In this document: positions 60,626-64,000 of the stretch, in pieces
Layout: each line of letters starts with the position of its first letter
How positions within the stretch are numbered: position 1 is the first letter of the stretch
Source of the DNA: Homalodisca vitripennis
Lineage: Eukaryota; Arthropoda; Insecta; Hemiptera; Cicadellidae
Length of the DNA stretch: 64,000 nucleotides
NCBI RefSeq assembly: GCF_021130785.1
Contig: NC_060207.1
Location: 102,527,001 to 102,591,000, forward strand
Reading direction: 5' to 3'
Made by a program: the position numbers and the translations under genes
Notes under the pieces: model-generated
Told to the model about the DNA's origin: nothing
The model's input: only the letters and a program-made list of their open reading frames with translations
Database searches by the model: none

Positions 60626-63600
60626 AATAAAAGCAGTTGATTAAGGTACAAGTCAATGTTACTAAGCAAAACTAGATTATGAAATACACATAATGTATCA
60701 CATGTACTGTAGGCTAAATTAAGTCTGTTTGTAATATGTTATTTTATAGGTTTAAAGCAAGGAAATGTTTTACCGTACAGTTTCACTGAAGGCAATTTTT
60801 AAAATTGAAAACAGTAGTTTCAACAAGCATATTTTGCTTTCAAACACAATTGGTTCACTCATGTTACTATTATATAATACACATTCATAATTTCAATTTA
60901 AACATTTCAAACAGAAAATATCTGTCAAAATAGCATATACACAGTAAATCCTAACCATACACTTTCCGACAATTCAGATCAGCTCAAAGATTTACATTTG
61001 CAGGAACGCTGCACACAGCTGTTTAATCTTCTGCTTTGCACATTCGATTAATATTCGATTCATATGGATGGAACCAGGTTAGTTTCAAAAGTACAAGTGT
61101 GGAAACATACGTATTATTAGGAACAATATGCTAGCGCAAAACGTAAACATGTAGTATTGTTTAATGTGAAGTAAAAGCGTTTTAAAACCCTACAGTTTCA
61201 AATCGTAAAGCTGTTATTTGAAGAAAGCTAAATATGTGACTGTTTCAAAAGATAAGTATAGTACAGTCTGTGTAAGTGGTGCTAATGATTATTTTGCTCC
61301 TATCCAAACTTAAATTTATAACGAAAAACGTATTTTTTTCTTTTATATACTTTGGAAAATTGTATTTTCAATGAGTTTAAATTACTTATAACTGGCCTGT
61401 TTCAGAATCTGCATTTTTTTAACGGGAATCAAAATCAAGCTACGTGGTGCATCACGCACATTGCAGATACTATCAAACTGTCGAACGGTGCACTCTTAAA
61501 CAAGGCGCACTCGCGGCACCGGCACAGTAGCCCCAAGAGTCGACCGAAGCAGGGTAAGTCGAGCCGTGTAAGACTCGGCCGGAAGAGTGGTGGTGGTATA
61601 GTGGGTTTAGGAGATACCCCTTGTACATTGTCTTTTTTACCTGCCTAGAGATTTGTTCACTCCCCAAACGATCCTACAACAGTGCAGATCGTTAAATTTG
61701 CGCTTTGAGAAAAATGGCTAGTTGCGTGTATTCAGACGGAAAGGTAATGAAAGAATGCGCCTGAAACATAATGAAACATTTATACAATCCAGTACATAAG
61801 ATTATCATGATTCAGAAATGAAAGAAAACTCGTGGGAGGAGGTAGTAACTTCACTAAATGCAACCGGTTGGTTCCAACATTATTCCAACTTTTAACCCTA
61901 AAATTAGTCATCTATTTCTATATTGCTGGTACACAAGTTCAGGCTGATTCATTCAAGTTTCTTTAACCTACTTGGAGGTATGTTGGCTGAACTAAAAATT
62001 ATACGGCTTGTAGTTAAATGGTTTATTTTTTGCTCGTTCCCCTGATTTTTCTTGTAAATTTTCCGTTCCACAATACCAAGAGAACACAATATTGGTTACG
62101 TTATGTGCGTATATATTAATAATTTTGAGCATACAAAATTATTGAATTATACCCGATATCACTATGAATATAACATACAGGATATATAAAGTTGGTTTGC
62201 CGCCCTCAGATGTGCTTACCAGCGGTATTCATGTATTGAGTAATGGAATCCGCGAACATCAAACAGTTAATCATATTTAACAAAATCTTATAATAATAAC
62301 ATCCCTAGGGTTGGAGAGAAAAATCGTTCCTTAGTGAGTCTCTACGTACAAGATATAAATATGTACCAAAAGTAATAATTTTTGCTGGGCGTTGATAAAT
62401 CAACGTAACAATGGCTGACCGGGTCATAGTGGGTGGGTATATCTGGCAATGCGCGGAGACAGACCGGAAAACCAAAGTGGGCCGGGCCGGACTGGGCCAG
62501 TCCGGTCACAGTGGGCGCCGTCCTTTAGTTCTTGCATTTGAGATAGAGCAGATAACTACTATGTAGCATAAGAATAAGTAATTAAAGTATAAACATTATT
62601 TATTAGTCAAACTAATTAGATTTATAAACGTAATACTAAAATAGTAATTAGAATAAAACTATTTAATTTCTGATGTGATATTTTGTATAAATATCAATTA
62701 AGTTTTAAGAATTAGATTTTTCTTTTTAAGCACACAGTTCAAATTAGGATAATTTTGCTAAATAAAATAAAACATAAACTAATCTGTGAGAAATGAGACA
62801 TGTCGTCCAAGTGTTGTACTGCCTATTAGGCAGTATAATTGCTTCATCATTTCAAGAACGCTGGAACATCACAGTTATATTCAGGGGCAATTTTTATGGT
62901 CATTTTATATTACCTTTAAAATTGCCAATTACTATTACACGCAGCTTCGCTACTGATATCTTGCTGAATAATATGAACTTCCTAGGCACTTGTAATGGCA
63001 TACAAAAAACTCCTCATATAAGTTCTGGTTACTGGAAAATATTCCAAACTCATCATCAATTTTAAAATAATTACTATTCTTTCAACTAAGGTCCTATCGA
63101 TGTTGATCTGGGAACATACTTATTTATGATAAAGATATATAGCATTTAAAGATAACTAGAACATACAAAAACAAAAATACCTTTATCACTACACTTACAG
63201 ACATTTAAAGTGGAAAATTTAAACAGCTATGTAATCAGGCAAAAAAATAAAAGCCACTAAAGAAAAAATGGGGAAACTTTACAGTATATACATAGATTAT
63301 ATCTTCAGGAAGTGGTATATTTTATAGTATTGGGTTTCTAAACGAAACTGAAGTTTTTACAAATTCAAAAATTTCCTAATATTTTTGAGATTTCACGTGG
63401 GGTGATTGGAAGAAATTTGTACTTTTACTGTATTTAGGGAAATTGTCTTAAAGGGCTATACAATTAAAATATAATATTTTCCTATATCAAAATCTATAGC
63501 AAGACTGTACTTTAAAAAGTAGTATTTTGTGGCTCTGAAGTTGGAATGTGACACGGTGTTTATTGGATAATTCCAACGATTTCAGTAACTTCCGTAATTC

Positions 63601-63800
63601 AGAGTGAATAGTGACAATTTTGAATTTTATTTTCAAATAACTTAGTATCTATACAATATTCCCCCTAACCTATAGGCTTAAAAAAAGTTGGTACCGTAAT
63701 TTGGGGTGAATAGGGACAAAAACTGGGAAAATGTGTTTTTAATTGTTGCACGGATATATTTTTTATATAAATATTAACTGAGGTGTTCAAATTTAAGTGT
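60626..63800. other. Sequence upstream of syntaxin-16, no gene recognised
   Basis: The syntaxin-16 promoter should lie just above 60,626 but no TATA box, initiator or CpG island can be assigned. Open frames near 61.4-61.7 and 62.8-63.1 kb lack recognisable motifs. A GC-rich palindrome lies at 62,487-62,505. Confidence 0.4.
62487..62505. other. Near-perfect 19-bp GC-rich palindrome
   Basis: CCGGACTGG and CCAGTCCGG flank a single central G. It sits in a GC-rich island of about 130 bp (62,395-62,525) within AT-rich sequence. Confidence 0.5.
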
Positions 63801-63990
63801 TTATGTCCTTGTCCTCCTCCGTAGACTAATGGTTATAGTCTCGGCTCTCTAACTGAGAGATCACGGGTTCAAATCCCGGGGAGGGCCAATCATGTATAGA
63901 CACGAGATAAACCAGTGAACATCGAAGCCTACATAGCTGTGTAGCTGAGGCTTAAAAAAAGAGAAAAAAAAAGAAAAAAAGTTATGTCCT
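63801..63990 (+). mobile_element. tRNA-derived SINE with 9-bp target duplication
   Basis: A tRNA-like head at 63810-63887 has a 7-bp acceptor stem (GTCCTCC with GGAGGGC), a 4-bp D stem (AGAC/GTCT), a box A-like TAGACTAATGG and a box B, GGTTCAAATCC. It is followed by a non-tRNA body of about 65 bp and an A-rich tail (from 63,953). TTATGTCCT at 63801-63809 recurs at 63982-63990 as the target-site duplication. Known: tRNA-derived SINEs are transcribed by RNA polymerase III from boxes A and B and moved by a partner LINE. The complete duplication and clean tail suggest a fairly young insertion. Confidence 0.88.
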
Positions 63991-64000
63991 ACATTATAAG

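Noticed and set aside
62793..63065. A 90-residue open frame starting MRHVVQVLYC
   Set aside because: The first residues look like a signal peptide but the rest has no recognisable motif and resembles repeat-derived sequence; no splice or promoter evidence.
63810..63887. A functional tRNA gene
   Set aside because: The acceptor and D stems pair, but the anticodon and T stems have mismatches, the residue after the proposed anticodon is unusual, and the sequence continues into a body and A-rich tail within a target-site duplication. A SINE explains all of this.

Overview
The window is eukaryotic nuclear DNA, AT-rich, with long introns and many decayed transposons. It is almost certainly from an arthropod and most likely an insect: the two genes carry animal-specific families, and the repeat content (mariner, hAT-like and TTAA-flanked elements, Helitrons, several non-LTR fragments, a tRNA-derived SINE) fits a large insect genome, possibly a hemipteran. 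The order is an inference and was not tested.

Two conserved protein genes are present, in convergent orientation. (1) An OSGIN1/OSGIN2 homologue (oxidative-stress-induced growth inhibitor, flavin-monooxygenase-like) runs on the + strand from 22,753 to 35,204 in eight coding exons that join without a frame break into about 510 residues. (2) Syntaxin-16 (Qa-SNARE of the trans-Golgi/endosome) runs on the - strand from 60,625 to 45,122 in five coding exons that join into 323 residues, from a syntaxin-16-like MATRSLTD start to a C-terminal membrane anchor. Both have a plausible poly(A) signal. No operon-like linkage or shared pathway is implied.

Layout. 1-22.6 kb has no recognisable gene: a TTAA-flanked transposon remnant (0.4-1.5 kb), a 143-bp tandem duplication, copies of a dispersed repeat, a 25-copy satellite of about 189 bp (8.4-13.1 kb) with a dimeric higher-order pattern, and a six-copy 98-bp array (15.4-16.0 kb). 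22.6-35.3 kb is the OSGIN gene, whose introns hold a TTAA element with a nested hairpin MITE, a (CA)n tract and a 5'-truncated non-LTR retrotransposon. 35.3-45.0 kb is intergenic and holds a retrotransposon RNase H remnant and a dead full-length mariner with both terminal repeats. 45.0-60.6 kb is the syntaxin-16 gene; its introns hold an inverted pair of mariner helix-turn-helix fragments, two non-LTR fragments in opposite orientations, a TTAA element with Helitrons nested in it, a hAT-type MITE with its target duplication, a G10/C10 hairpin and another TTAA-flanked remnant. The last 3.4 kb is intergenic and ends with an intact-looking SINE with a 9-bp target-site duplication.

The most unusual observation is that both genes carry a decayed partial copy of one of their own exons directly upstream of the working copy: OSGIN exon 3 at 28,974-29,060 and the terminal syntaxin-16 exon at 45,305-45,470. 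In syntaxin-16 the 3' edge of the dead copy also supplies the splice acceptor of the live exon. I found no evidence for a wholly new enzymatic system.
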